Assembly: GCA_035235625.1 (NCBI GenBank)
Contig: CP141140.1
Location: 40,977,351 to 41,041,350 of the forward strand
Direction: 5' to 3'
Length of the DNA stretch: 64,000 bases
Source of the DNA: Saururus chinensis
Taxonomy: Eukaryota > Streptophyta > Magnoliopsida > Piperales > Saururaceae
Part shown: piece after piece, positions 22,509 through 35,094 of the stretch
How positions within the stretch are numbered: the stretch's first letter is position 1
How the letters are laid out: each line of letters begins with the position of its first letter
Notes under the pieces: generated by a model
What the model was told of the DNA's origin: nothing
The model's database searches: none
What the model saw: the letters and a program-made list of their open reading frames with translations, nothing else
Translations under genes and position numbers: made by a program

Positions 22509-25500
22509 TATCACACCCCGATACCTACCCGAACCAAGCCAAAACCTGTCCAAGGGACAGTCGAAGCACACGGGGGTGACATGGTTCGTTTAACATAGGA
22601 AAAGACTTTAGACCCTCTATTTGGTGAATTTCACATATAGAGTTGCGCACATCTTAAACCTTTGTGAAAGTTAAATAAGGAAAATAAAAGTCGACTTTAA
22701 CTCTGAACTTGTTCACAAGTCATATACCCGACACACACATGGCTGGAATAAAAAAAAATTAAACAAATCTAAAAATATAAGAGATACCCGTGTCTACTCC
22801 CATGCTCTCCCCGACTATTCCTCATACACAAGATCTTGGTTAACTACATGTCATGCCATGTAGCCCCAAAACAAAACACAGAAAGAGGGGTGAGTAAAAC
22901 TCAATAAGTTTTTATATGTCAAGAGAGTAAACTCAAAATCACCACAAATATTTCACTTAGAATTCATCACATCATGTATTCATCATGAGACATTTGCATA
23001 ACCTATGCAGGACTACTCATCATACATATACTTATAATATCATCAACATATCTCCTCCATACCACTTTACATGGCATATCTTATGAAATATCATCTCATC
23101 CACGATTCATTTCTAATGCATTCATTCATCCTACATACTATCTTACATAGTATATCACAATATCATCTCATTTATGATTTATTTTCAATGTATTCATTTA
23201 TCCTGCATACTATTTAACATAGTATATCACAATATCATCTCATTTATGGTTCATTTCCAATGCTTTCATTCATCTTGCATACTATTCCACATTATCATCT
23301 CATTCATGATCCATCATCATCGCATATATTTACCCTGCATAAGAGTGTCTCAACATACTAATCCATAATCATACATATCAAACCATGTCAAAATGTGTTA
23401 CATAATCTCAAATTTCCATACACAACTTGTGCAACTTGTGCAGCCTGGGCATAATATTATCTCATACACATGAATCATCAACTGCATCAAAATGACTCAG
23501 CTCAACCTAGAGAGGATCCATGTTCCAATCATGAACTCAAATCGAAATCATGTTCTTTTGGACTAACTAATTTCCATAAGCCTACAATCATTAATCTGGC
23601 ACGCAATCCCACACCATTGTATCCAATCAATCTACCACGGCTAATCTCAATAATTTTTCATTCATAAATCCATTTCATGATGCATGCAACATGGTACATA
23701 CGTGGGCAATACATATATGAATCCTAATTAATGAAACGTGCTCCCATCAGCCCTACATGCATCATTTATAATCATAATATCATCCATTACGATAATCACC
23801 CCCCACATATGTGGATACATGATAGAAACATTCAATTCTAAGCATATGGACATGCATTATAAATAACACATCATCATACGACACACATGCTCTTAGCATT
23901 TAATCATGGCTCCTTACTAAAATCATAATTGAAAACCATCGAGAAATATGATTCAATTCAAGTGCAGCCTCAAGGTAAACTTAGATAAGCATATTCATAC
24001 CACACTTAAAGCTAGACATGGCACCATCATTTACCTATAAATTAATCATGATACGTGAAGGCATATAATTCCATTATCATGCTATAACTTTTTTAGAATC
24101 ATACTAAAATATAATGAATCATTCAATCAAGGATTAAAGACATGAATTTAAAGCATGCTTAACCGTATGAGATAAAAAACAACTTAACACTTAAACATTC
24201 ATCATAGCCTCCAACATCAAATTCATACCCTTCCAATAGTTTTACGTAGCATATATTACTTATCAAAGTTATAAGAAATGATACTTAAGAGTAAAAACAT
24301 GAAAATGAGCATAATAAATAAAAATAGCCAAATTGTACTATTGGCATTAGAACACCTTGCAAGAACGTTCGAATGCCTGGCCGTTCGATCACCAAAACAT
24401 ATATTTCTGGTTCGTCTTCTTTCCCTCAAACCAGAAACCGAAACTTTACATAAATATCATAAACCTTCAAATCTCACTCCCAATCATCATAATAATGAAA
24501 TCCTTGATTAAGAAACAGTAGATCTAGCCATTTACAATGAAAAACACAAAGAAATCATAAGAAAGATTAAGCTTTTCTAAATCTGTCATTAAAGCTCAAC
24601 TCCATGGAAACCCACTTAATACTCCAATCTGAAATCATAGACCCATTTAGGACAAAATCAATTACCCTCAGATTCATCAATGCTTGCTTAAATTAGATTA
24701 AAAACACTTAAATCTACTAAAAATTCATAGTCTAGGGTTTATTGAGTTCAAAAACAAATTCCTTTCATAAGGGTTTGAAATAGAGGTTCAAATCAGTACC
24801 TTGTTGGGTAGAAATCAAGATTACACCTTGTCAAAAGAAGAGATTTGGAAAGTTTAGGAGAATCCCTATGAAATTAGTTAAAGATGAAGCTAATCTTTAC
24901 CTTAATTACCTTTCCATCTTTGAAAATGGGTATTAGGGCTCCTAAGATCCAGATTCCAACCCTTCCCAATTGGGAAAGTGGTTGAGCCTTTTTATTTATA
25001 GAAAGCTTTGGGGTAGACCTAACAAATAGGTGGGGTAAAGATAGAGTTTGACATTAAACGTGGAAAACTTACTAATTTTAAGCTCGAATTGATCTCCAAA
25101 ACTTTTGAAGCATTTAATTATTGTCTTAAGATGTTGTTAGGATCATTTGCGACCTATCATCCTAATTCACATATGGGTCCTGCCCTCTAACTTTTTTGGA
25201 AAAATAATTAGAGATTTTGAAAATTCCAAAAAAATTTCTGTTAGACTTATATTAACATAAAAACCATCTTAGTGAAGAAAACATGACCCAAAACCTTTGT
25301 TAACTACTTAAAATTTGAAAATAAGTTAAAACTGATCAAATTTAACATTAAACTACACAATAGCAATTAAATAAAAATTAATTAAACTGGTTAGAGCTTA
25401 GAGATCTTACAATCTTAGTGCCAAGGTAGGCCGACTAGAGGCTAATCGTGTCTGGCGGTGGTACACTCATAAAAGGGCAAAAAGTAGCACTATCTATAGC

Positions 25501-26254
25501 GTGGCCAAACACATAAAGGGTAGAAGGGTAGATATAAGGCTGGCCAAGAGTTGGTAGGTTGGTCCTCTCTGTGCCAAGGCCGATCAGCCAACATTGGCTC
25601 ACAACCGTAGTTAAATGGAACTCCGGTGGCTAGTTCGCTCTACCGACAAAAAGAAAAATAGGGGCGAGGGAGAATGACGTGCCGTGAGAAGGCTAAGAGG
25701 GTGTAATGGACGTCGTGGCCAGCTCCACAACTCTTGTGGGAGCAAGGATGAGCCAAAGCCAGTGGAGTACAACAGCTTTCAATGACGAAAGTCCTCTAGC
25801 TATCCAAACTAGAGAAAAAGAGGATAACAATGAAAACAAAGGGGTGTAAGGTATTGATGGAGGAGACAAGGAGGGGTTGGAGGCGTACTTAGGTTGGGTA
25901 GGGTGGCCCACAGTTGTCGTCAGGCAGGGGTGGAACCAAGGGTGGCCGGTCACCCCTTGCCTGGTAGAAAACATGAAATAGAGAGCGAGAGGCAATGCTG
26001 GAATAGGCTGGGGGCCGGAGGAGCTAGAATTAGGCCATGTGGGGGCATACCTTGCCATCACTAGGCCAGGGTGGAACCCATGGCCATGCGTAGAGGTAGT
26101 GTTCAAAACAAAGTGGGGAAGAGTTTGACCAAGGAAAAAGTGTAACTGGAATGGGGTTAATCAAATTGGGTTGGGGTAGTGCTCGGGAGGCGGCCTCACC
26201 ATCGCTAGGTCGAGACCGACCGGTAGCAAGTCGGTAGCGCCACCTCCTGCTTAG
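22509..26254 (-). repeat. Long Ty3/Gypsy-type LTR-like block, head deleted, copy B
   Basis: Counterpart of 4897-8967, ending (minus strand) with GGGGTGTGATA at 22509. The right part, including the LTR head at A 8665-8967, is missing because of a deletion of about 690 bp whose junction is at about 26254 (cctgcttag joined to aaaaacacttg). Contains the 75-80 bp tandem repeat at about 23070-23315. Confidence 0.5.
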
Positions 26255-26650
26255 AAAAACACTTGAAATTTGAAAATATTGCAGTTTGTTACCCAAAATT
26301 CTAACTCATACGTTCTTGGTACCATTGAGTTCATATTGATAAGCCTTCCGAAACCAGACTCTATATGTGTAGGTTTTCCTACGCTTTTCAAGTAGGTCCC
26401 ACCCATGGGACCAGCTTCTCGAAGTTATAAAATAGGACGTGGATGTCCATTATTCACAATTAAGGACTCAGTGCACTTGTTGAGTAAAAACATACGAATA
26501 AATAAAATTGACCCATTTTGCTATTAAAGACTCATTGCCCTCAACCATAACAATAAGAAAACTCGTTGAGTTAAAACTTATGAATAAAAAAATTTGAATA
26601 AAAACTTTTTTAAATAGAAAAAATCTTACTAGAAATTCAGGGTCGTTACA
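26255..26650 (-). repeat. Minus-strand Ty3-type LTR head, copy B
   Basis: Starts TGTAACGACCCTGAATTTC at 26650 on the minus strand. Counterpart of 9352-9746 and 52288-52685. Confidence 0.55.
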
Positions 26651-27497
26651 TATTAATCCTATGAGATTTGGACTTGCAGTTGCATACTAGGAGAGTATAT
26701 GATTAATATATTACTTATAATTATATATACATGTAATTTATGATGGTTGTGATCAAGGCAACAAATATGATAATTACAACATTCAATGGAGAACATTGTT
26801 GGATTTAGACTTAATTTTTAATTTATTTTAATTTTTCTTATTAAATTACTACTTACAATGCGTCTGAATTCTTACTAATATTGATTGAACAGGTTTGGGG
26901 TGACAATTTAACCTACCAGATCCAATGAATACAAGCCCAAACTATATATATAAAACCAATATAGTTTGTTAAGTGAAATACACTAATTATAAAACAATAT
27001 AAAAAACGAGATAAAAGAAAAGAAAAGAGATACAGAAGAGCCTTTCCTATTGGCTGCTTTAGACTTAAGTCATCACATATTGAGGAATATTTGAAATCTA
27101 AAATGCAAGTAGTTCCTATACTAACAACTTCTTCCCGATTTTGCCAAGAACACGGGACTCGCATGTATCAGAGAGACTCACATGTTTTCACTAAATATGG
27201 AATGGATAGTGACAAGATAAACTAGCATTGATTAAACGAGCAAGTTAGGGATGACAATTTGACCTTCTGGACCCTACATTGGATGGTAATCTTGCATTTT
27301 TCCGGTAGGCACTGCCCATAGGACTAGCTTCTCGAGATTATAACTTGGGTCCTGGATGTCCCTTTTTGGCGAGTAAAGACTCATTACACTTGTTTTTCTG
27401 TGCTCAACCATAACGACAAGAAAACTCGTTGGGTAAAAACTTATTAAAATAAATATTAAATCAAGAAAATCTTACTTGAAATTTAGGGTCATTAAAA
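26651..27497. repeat. TPS-upstream tandem module 1, copy B
   Basis: First of two complete modules plus a partial third leading to the TPS promoter. Landmarks in order: aatcctatg.gatttggact, gaacattgttg, tgtctgaattctt, caggtttggggtgacaatt, ttgttaag.gaaatacacta, cacatattgaggaatatttg, and a terminal minus-strand LTR head ending gggtcattaaa. Confidence 0.78.
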
Positions 27498-28336
27498 TTT
27501 AATCCTATGTGATTTGGACTCGCTGTTGCCTACTAGGAGTGTATATAATTAATATATTACAAGCATGTAATTCATGGCAACAATTATAATAATTACAACA
27601 TTCATGGGAGAACATTGTTGTATTTGTACTTTATTTTTAGTTTTTATTTTTTCTCATCAATTACTATTTACATGAATAATGTGTCTGAATTCTTGCTAGT
27701 ATTTATTGAACAGGTTTGGGGTGACAATTGAACCTACTAGATCCAAAGAAAACGTGCTCCACCAATGTATATAAAACCAATATAGTTTGTTAAGCGAAAT
27801 ACACTAATTATAAAATAAAAGAAAAATGAAAAGAAAAAAGAAGAGATATAGAAGATCCTTTCCTATTCTCTGCTTTATACCTTCTTAGATTCATCACATA
27901 TTGAGGAATATTTGAAATATGAAATGCAAGTAGTTCCTATATTAACAAATTCGGCCCAATTTTCCCATAACATGTGACTCATACGTATGAGCAAGACTCA
28001 CATGTTTTGCATGGACTATGGAAAGGATAGTGATATACACAAAACTTATATTGATAAACGAGCAAGTTAGGATGGCAATTTGAGCTACAAGACCCTTCAT
28101 AAGTAGGTTGTCCGCCATTTTTCGAGTGGGCCCAACCCATTGGACCATCTTCTCAAGGTCATAACTTAGGACCCGAATATCCCTTTGTTGCGATTAAAGA
28201 CTCAGTGTACTCATTTTTCATAGCTCAAACATAACGACAAAAAAACTTGTTCAATAAAAAACTTTTGAATAATAAAACTTTACCAAAAATAATTTTTACA
28301 ACAAGAAAATCTTACTAAAAATTCAAGGTCATTACA
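27498..28336. repeat. TPS-upstream tandem module 2, copy B
   Basis: An 839-bp unit with the same landmarks as module 1, diverged. It ends at aaggtcattaca, which on the minus strand reads TGTAATGACCTTGAATTTT, again an LTR start. Confidence 0.78.
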
Positions 28337-28994
28337 AACTAATCGTGAGCGATTTGGACTCGTAGTTGACCACTAGGATTGTATATGATTAATATATTAC
28401 ATATGATTATAAGTTTTATTAAGTGAAATACATTGATTATAAAACAATATATAAAAATAATGAAAAGAAATGACATACACTGAACCAATGCCTATCCCAC
28501 TAGCTGGTTTACAAGCATATGTGACACAGGTGAATCGCCTGGACTCACATGTGACATACACACCCAAAGAATTTGTCCAACAAAACTCTTTTATTGGGTT
28601 TTGGTTGGACAAAATATGTGGGCCTCTGAAGAGGCTTACTTTGGTCCACATGTTATGTCCATTCAAAACTCTATTAAAGGGTTTGCTTGGACAAATTGCT
28701 TAGGTAATTATCATTTTCACTATGCGATGGCATTGATGAGCTTTTGTCGAATTTCACCTTTGAGGGAATAAATTATCGGTTTTGAGAGCAATGTCGGAAT
28801 TGACGGCTACCAAACTCAATCTAACTTTAGAACGCACTATGCATCACCCCCATTTTTTTTCAAGGCAGCCCCACATCAATGGTTGTCATGATGTAAACAA
28901 CGGTGAAAATTTTTATAGGGATATAAAACTGCTCTTTTTTTTTTTAAGGGGGAGCACCACAATCCAATACTGGTATAATTATCATTACTAAGCC
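28337..28994 (+). promoter_or_regulatory. TPS promoter-proximal region with partial module 3, copy B
   Basis: 28337 to about 28560 is a third, internally deleted module (gatttggactcgtagttgacc, ttattaagtgaaatacattg, tggactcacatgtg). The following 430 bp are unique upstream sequence ending at the TATA box. Compared with copy C, B lacks two short pieces: about 25 bp near 28550 and about 26 bp near 28815. Confidence 0.6.
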
Positions 28995-29001
28995 TATATA
29001 A
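28995..29001 (+). promoter_or_regulatory. TATA box of TPS gene, copy B
   Basis: tatataa in the context agcctatataaggga. Transcription would start about 30 bp downstream (around 29025), which is 3' of the first in-frame ATG at 29015 and supports the ATG at 29084 as the translation start. Confidence 0.65.
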
Positions 29002-29083
29002 GGGATGAGGAATTATGTTTTCTGTCAACCTTGATCCCACTGAAACACATATTCCTATACGTCAAGCATATACACTACTGAGA

Positions 29084-31654
29084 ATGGCGGCAGTTGGCAT
29101 GGTCTGTCTCGCTTCTTCTGGTCAATCACAAAATGGCCCAAAGCTAGAGATTGCCCGTCGATCAGCTTCTTTTCATCCAAATGTTTGGGGAGATTACTTT
29201 GTTAATCTCTCTCAGGATGATACAGTAAGAATGCAGATGAAGAATAAGAATGTTGAATGTCTTAGTTGATTTATTTGCTTATGTTATGTGTCACAATGAT
29301 GCAGAAGATTGACACATGGAGTAAAAGGTCCGATGAGCTTAGAGAGGAAGTGCTTAAGATGTTGAGCATCACAGAGGGGCTCGAGAAACTTGATTTGATT
29401 GATATCTATTATCACCTTGGAATCTCATACCACTTTGTGGAAGTGATAAATGAAGCACTGGAGAAAATATACACTACTTATGAAGATGATGCCTCCAAGG
29501 ACAACCTCTATTCCCTTGCCCTCCGATTTCGTCTACTAAGACAACATGGATTTAACGTGTCTTCAAGTAATAAACACTCATTACTTGATGTTAATTTTAG
29601 TTACTAATAGATCATATATATTTTTTAAAAGATGTTTTGTGTTAAAGTCTTAGCACGATTTGCTTATTCAGCTACATTTGTTTTAAAAAATATAAAACAA
29701 ACACTACATAGCGAGTATAATTTATATGATGACACACTAATGTGAGGTGGTCAATATGTATGGTAGTTCATAAAATTTAATATATTTTTTTATGTTAGAA
29801 CAATTAGTATGTCATCTAGTGCAATATGTTATTTCATTATGACTTTCTTAGGTGTGATTGTATCATACATTGGTTATTAAATAGATGCATTTACCAACTT
29901 CAAGGAGGCTAGTGGCAGCTTCCAAGAGAATGTTGCTTCAGATGTGATGGGTCTTCTAAGTCTGTATGAAGCATCTTTTGTGGGAACAAGGGAAGACCAA
30001 ATACTTGATGGAGCTATTACATTCACTACAAAACATCTTAGAGCTGTTTTACCTCATATAGACTCACTTCTTGCAAAAAGAGTAGCACACTCTTTAGAAC
30101 TTCCTTTGCACAAGAGACTGCAAAGGCTGGAAGCAAGGCATTTCATCTCATTATATGAGCAAGATAAGGCTCACAATGAGGTGTTGCTTGAGTTTGCAAA
30201 GATGGATTACAACATTCTGCAGGCGTTGCACCAAAGAGAGATAAGGGAGGTCACAAAGTCAGTACCACTATCACATGCACATTTTTTACTTTCCCTTGTC
30301 GAATTAGGATTTTGCCCTCCTTACCATTCTAATGTGTAGGTGGTGGAAGGATTTGAACCTTGTGGGAAAGATGAATTTTGCAAGGGACCGTGTGACAGAG
30401 TGCTACTTTTGGCCATTAGGTGCTTACTTTGAGCCACAACATTCTCGGGGAAGAAAGTATGTTGCAAAAATAATGGCCATTACTTCAATAATTGACGACT
30501 TATACGATGTCTATGGAACTATGGACGAGCTCCAGCAATTCACTGACGTTGTACACAAGTATAAATTACATCCACAATTTACCGCTCTCTCTAAAGATGC
30601 TATTCTTACATTCTACCTAAAATATACATGCCTTGGCTATTTCAATTATTTTAAAAAAAGAATTCATTATTCCTCTACCTCTTGCCAATGTTCATCTTTA
30701 GATGGGATGCCGTGGCCACAGAAAGTCTTCCAGAATACGTGAAGCCCTTGTTTGAGGCTCTCATTGGCTGTTTGAAAGATTTTGAAGAGGAATTGGTGCC
30801 AGAAGGAAATGCTTATCGTGTACAGTACTTGAAAGAAGCTGTAAGATAAGTTTAACAAATTTTATCTATGAGATATTTGCTTAATTTTATATTACTTGAT
30901 AGATCATTGTAAAAATTATTGTTGTTATTATCCTCATTACATATATTGTTGCTTCAACCATGGTGGCTGATATTGTCATTTGTTACCACTATAGATGCAA
31001 GACTTGTGCAGAGAATATTTAGTAGAAGCAAAATGGTATTACAAAGGATACGTTCCACGAGTAAATGAATACTTGCGTTGTGCTGAAATTACATGCGGCT
31101 ACCCAATGGTAATTACTGCTTGCTGCATTGGAGTTGGCCGAGTTGTAAGTAAGGAAGTTCTGCAATGGATCAAATCATACCCTAAGTACATCAAAGATAC
31201 ATGTCATCTTTGCCGAATTGTAGATGATATTAAGAGTACTAAGGTTAATGATCTCCTAATCCTTTTCTTTAACACTTTTGATTCATCTGATAGTAAATTT
31301 ACTACACTTCAGCTGATTTTTGTGCTCTTAACTATAAAATTGCACATTTGAAATGTCTAGTTTGAGCAAGTGAGAGGCCATGTTGCATCTGTCGTCGAGT
31401 GTTATGTGAACGAATACAATTGCTCTGAGGAGGTGGCTCTGGAGAAGCTTCGTGACACTGTCAATCTCACATGGAAAGATATAAACGAGTCATGCCTGAG
31501 ACCCACTCCGTTTCCGATGTCCATCATGATGATAATCCAAAATCTATCACGTGTCATGGAAATATTGTACTAGTTTGGAGATGGATACACTTTCTCGGAT
31601 GGGGAGACAAAGGAACGTCTCACAGCCTTGTTGGTGGATCCAATTCCCATTTAA
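29084..31654 (+). pseudogene. Terpene synthase (TPS-a-like) with premature stop, copy B
   Basis: Seven exons: 29084-29224, 29305-29566, 29885-30257, 30340-30558, 30702-30840, 30995-31243, 31361-31654. All introns are GT-AG. Exon sizes 262, 373, 219, 139, 249 and 294 for exons 2-7 match the usual angiosperm TPS pattern. The product has RRX8W (R25-W35), RDR (274-276), the metal-binding DDLYD (311-315) and DD-x2-S-x3-E (455-463, across intron 6). A TAG at 31571-31573 (CAG in copy C) stops translation at codon 532 of 559 and removes the last 27 residues, which in this fold lie at the C-terminal active-site cap. Intron 4 is 143 bp against 287 bp in copy C. The gene is probably inactive, but a stop this late could leave partial function. 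Confidence 0.85.
31571..31573 (+). other. Premature stop codon in copy B TPS
   Basis: Reads attgtactagtttgg, where copy C reads attgtaccagtttgg. A single C-to-T change turns Gln532 into TAG. Confidence 0.9.
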
Positions 31655-32436
31655 AGTTATCAATAGTTCGAGGTCCATTTCAGTGGCTATGGTGTGCATG
31701 CGGCACCATCTACTTTGCAATTTATGCATCTTCTCTATTATGTCTTTTAGTCTATGTTACTTGTTATGTGTTTATTGTTAAATAATGGGATGAAGTTGGG
31801 CTGAGACCAACTTGTGTTGGTTTTATTTTGTGTGTTGATGGGTTTGTTTGGTTTAGGTTGAAGCCCATTTCCGTGTGGGTAATAAATCTGTGTATAAATA
31901 TTTGCCAATGAATGTAATAATCCCAAATTATAACTGAGAATGAACTAGGATGGGATAATACCAAATAGGTTTTACCATGTTTTCCATTGTGATAGATCAA
32001 CATGGAAGGGGCGATCGATCAGGTTCATCTCTGTTAAATGGTGGACATTCTAGTACTTCAAACAATTGATCATTGCCTTGACCGATCAACCGTTCTACCT
32101 CAATCGATTAATCAACATGTCAATTGTTAGATCATTTAATGTTCAAAACAAATACTTGAACTGTGACGGCCCATAAAATCCTTACTCATTAAAGTAACAT
32201 GTCCAAAATAAAATAATAAGTGCCAAGGATTACTGTGCATGAAGTTTGTAATTTATATAGAGATTTATCTTTAGGAATCTTGTGCCTATAAACATTAGTC
32301 AACATAAGTAATTACAAGACTTTAACTACAGTAGTAGAACGTGGATAGTTCATCTAGAAAAATTTTCTTCTTTCACCTCCACCTTTGCGGCAACACCTGT
32401 AGAATCTTGTGCTGAGTGAGTATATTTAAACTCAAT
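31655..32436. other. 3' flank of copy B TPS with LTR-like head
   Basis: The 3' untranslated region probably ends soon after an AATAAA at about 31881 (gggtaataaatctgtg). From 32038 a sequence related to direct repeats R1/R2 begins (ttaaatggtggacattctag). It is cut at 32162 by TGTGACGGCCCATAAAATCC, an LTR-terminus-like sequence that leads into the block at 32437. Confidence 0.5.
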
Positions 32437-33341
32437 ATGTTATGCTAAATTCTATAAATATGCTAATTAAGAGTATGTATAAAATACTCATAATCTTAGC
32501 ATAGATTTATTAAGAAAAAAAATCGTCCAACGAAAAACAAATCAATCTCATAGCAATCCAAATCTTTTTCACATAAATCTTTTTGGAAAATAAATCATCT
32601 GATAACATATAAATCTAGAAGCCATTGTAAGAATATAAGTCTCCTTATGCTATGTATTGGCTTATTTCATAATTAAAATAATAAATTAATGTGTATTTTG
32701 AGTCAAGTTACAATTTAAAGATGGATTTCAGAAGGTGGAAGGAGATGAAGACTCAAATCCATGTTTTCATTAGATAAAAGTATTTACACACATCACATTC
32801 ACACACTTTAGGGTAAAATGAACCCTAGGCAAAATAATGGTGAGAATTAGAGATTCGTATAGTGAAAAATAAAAAATCTGGTCATAATGAACGATCGTCT
32901 AGTTGGGACTATCATTCGTTTGATGAACTATAGCAAGATCTTAAAAATTTAACTGAACAATGAATCGCTTTAGTGAAACGATCGATTGACACTTAAAATC
33001 ACACTTTTGAAAATGAAGCTGAGAGTTTGCGATTGATTGGTTTGGTACAACGTCTAATTTACGATTTTTTGGTTTGGTTTCAATTCCAAATTAAAGACTT
33101 ATTCCTTTTTGGGCTTGGGAGTCTATAAAAAGGGATTGGAATGCGATGAAAAAAGAAAGAAGACCTAGAAAACCTAGAGAGCTTGCTTGGAGTTGCTTTA
33201 ACGGAGTTTTGAGAGAGTTATCTTCTAGTCTGAAAAAATCTCAACCATAAATAAAAAAGTGTGATTATGATTAGTGCACAAAAACAACTGTGATACTTGG
33301 TGTTTTTTGAAGTTTGATGCTGAGGAGATAATGTGAATAGA
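32437..33341 (+). repeat. Copia-associated LTR-like sequence between TPS gene and relic, copy B
   Basis: Diverged relative of 14539-15470 and 39869-40790, starting tatgctaaattctataaa, with a TATA box in ggagtctataaaaaggga near 33120. No Copia coding follows here, so it is a solo or truncated LTR. Copy C homology ends inside it. Confidence 0.5.
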
Positions 33342-33573
33342 AGGATCATATATTTTTTAAAAGATGTTTTATGTTAAAGTCTTAACATCATTTGCTATAT
33401 ATTGAGTATAATTTGTATGATGACACACTAATGTGAGGTGGTCAATATGTATGGTAGTACATAAAATTTAATATTTGTTCATGTTAGAACAATTAGAATG
33501 TCATCTAGTGCAATATGTTATTTCATTATGTCTTTCTTAGGTGTGATTGTATCATACATTGGTTATTAAATTG

Positions 33574-35094
33574 ATGCATTTACCAACTTCAAGGCATCTG
33601 GTAGTAGCTTTCCAGAGAATGTAGCTTTTGAATTGATGGGTCTTCTAACTCTATACAAAGCATCTTTTGTCGGAAAAAGAGGAGAGCAGATACTTGATGG
33701 AGCTATTACCTTTACTACAAAACATCTTATAGACGGTTTACCTCACATAGACTCACTTCTTAGAAACTGCCAGGTATTTCATCTCATTATATGAACAAGA
33801 CATGGCTCACAATGGGGTGTTGCTTGAGTTTGCAAATCTGGATTACAACATTCTGCACGCATTGCACCAAAGAGAGATTAGGGATCTCACAAAGTCAGTA
33901 ACACCAACACATGCATGGTTTTTACTTTCATTAATCTAATTAGGATTTGGGCCTACTTACCATTAGGAATATGCAAGTGGTGGAAGGATTTGAACATTGT
34001 GGGAAAGATAAATTTTGCAAGGGACCGTGTGACAGATATCTACTTTTGGCCAATGGGTGCCTACGTTGAGCCACAACATTTTGGGGGCAGAAAGTATGTA
34101 ACAAAGATAATGGTCATTACTTCAGTAATTGACGACTTATACGATGTCTATGAAACTGTGGACAAGCTCTAGCAATTAACTGACACATTTCACAAGTATA
34201 AATAATATCCACAACTAACCCATCTCTAGTTTTCTACAACTGCATAATTAATCTTATGATTTCATGTATAACACAATGGTAGCATGTAATGAAATTATGT
34301 CATGAACAATTTTTTATCTCTCTTTTCTGTGCATATTTTTCCTTCTCATACTCTTTCTCTCTTTGAAGATGCTATTCTCACATTCTACCCAAAATGTACT
34401 AGCATTGACTATTTCAATTATTTTAAAAAATAATTCACTGTTCCTCTACCTCTTGCTAATGTTAATATTTAATGGGATGCTGGGGCTGTGGAAAGTCTTC
34501 AAGTACTTGAAAGAAGCTGTAAGATAAGTTTAACACATTTTATCTATGGGATATTTGCTTAATTTCATATTACTTGATAGATCATTGTAAAAATTATTGT
34601 TGTTATTATTGTCATTACTTATACTGTTGCACCCACCATGGTGGCTGATATTGTCACTTGTTACCACTTTAGATGCAAGACTTGTGTAGAGAATATTTAA
34701 TAGAAGCAAATTTGTATTATGGAGGATACATTCCACCTGTAAAGGAATTTTTGGGTTGGGCTAAAATTACATGTGGCTACCAACGGTAATTATTTTTTCT
34801 TTCATTAGAGTCAGCCAAGTTGTAAGGAAGTTATGCAATGGATCAAATCATACCCTATGCTCATCACAGAATCATTTCATCTTTTCCAAATTGTAGATGA
34901 TATTAAGAGTACAAAGGTTAATGACCACCTGATCCTTTCCTTTAAGACTTTTGATTCATTTGATAATAAATTTACTAGACTTAGGAACAGCTTGCATGAA
35001 AAGATATAAACTAGTCATGCCTGGGACCGACTCCATTTCCGATGTCCATCATTATTACAATCCCAAAGCTTTGGTGGACCCATTTCCTATTTAA
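33574..35094 (+). pseudogene. 5'-truncated terpene synthase pseudogene, copy B
   Basis: Homology to the neighbouring TPS begins in intron 2 (33342), so exons 1 and 2 are absent. Exon 3 (from 33574) lost its acceptor AG (aaattg instead of aaatag) and has an internal deletion near 33765. Exon 4 (from about 33978) keeps ARDR and IDDLYDVYE, then a TAG after VDKL (34170-34172). Exon 5 keeps only its two ends (about 34472-34520). Exon 6 (from about 34673) is frameshifted, and exon 7 has lost most of its first half and ends at TAA 35092-35094 (homologous to the normal stop). It is a tandem duplicate of the same TPS lineage, long dead. Confidence 0.87.

Noticed and set aside
29015..29083. Extra 23 N-terminal residues of the TPS open frame
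   Set aside because: The first ATG is only 20 bp from the start of the TATA box, probably upstream of the transcription start, and the sequence does not look like a plastid transit peptide.
30337..30339. TAG just before the WWKDL exon of the copy B TPS, apparently a stop relative to copy C (cag)
   Set aside because: These bases are the end of intron 3. TAG still provides the AG acceptor, so it does not interrupt the coding sequence.
30559..30701. Open translation continuing past FTDVVHK in the TPS genes
   Set aside because: It is intron 4. Using donor gtataa and acceptor ctttag restores HKWDA and the canonical 219- and 139-bp exons.
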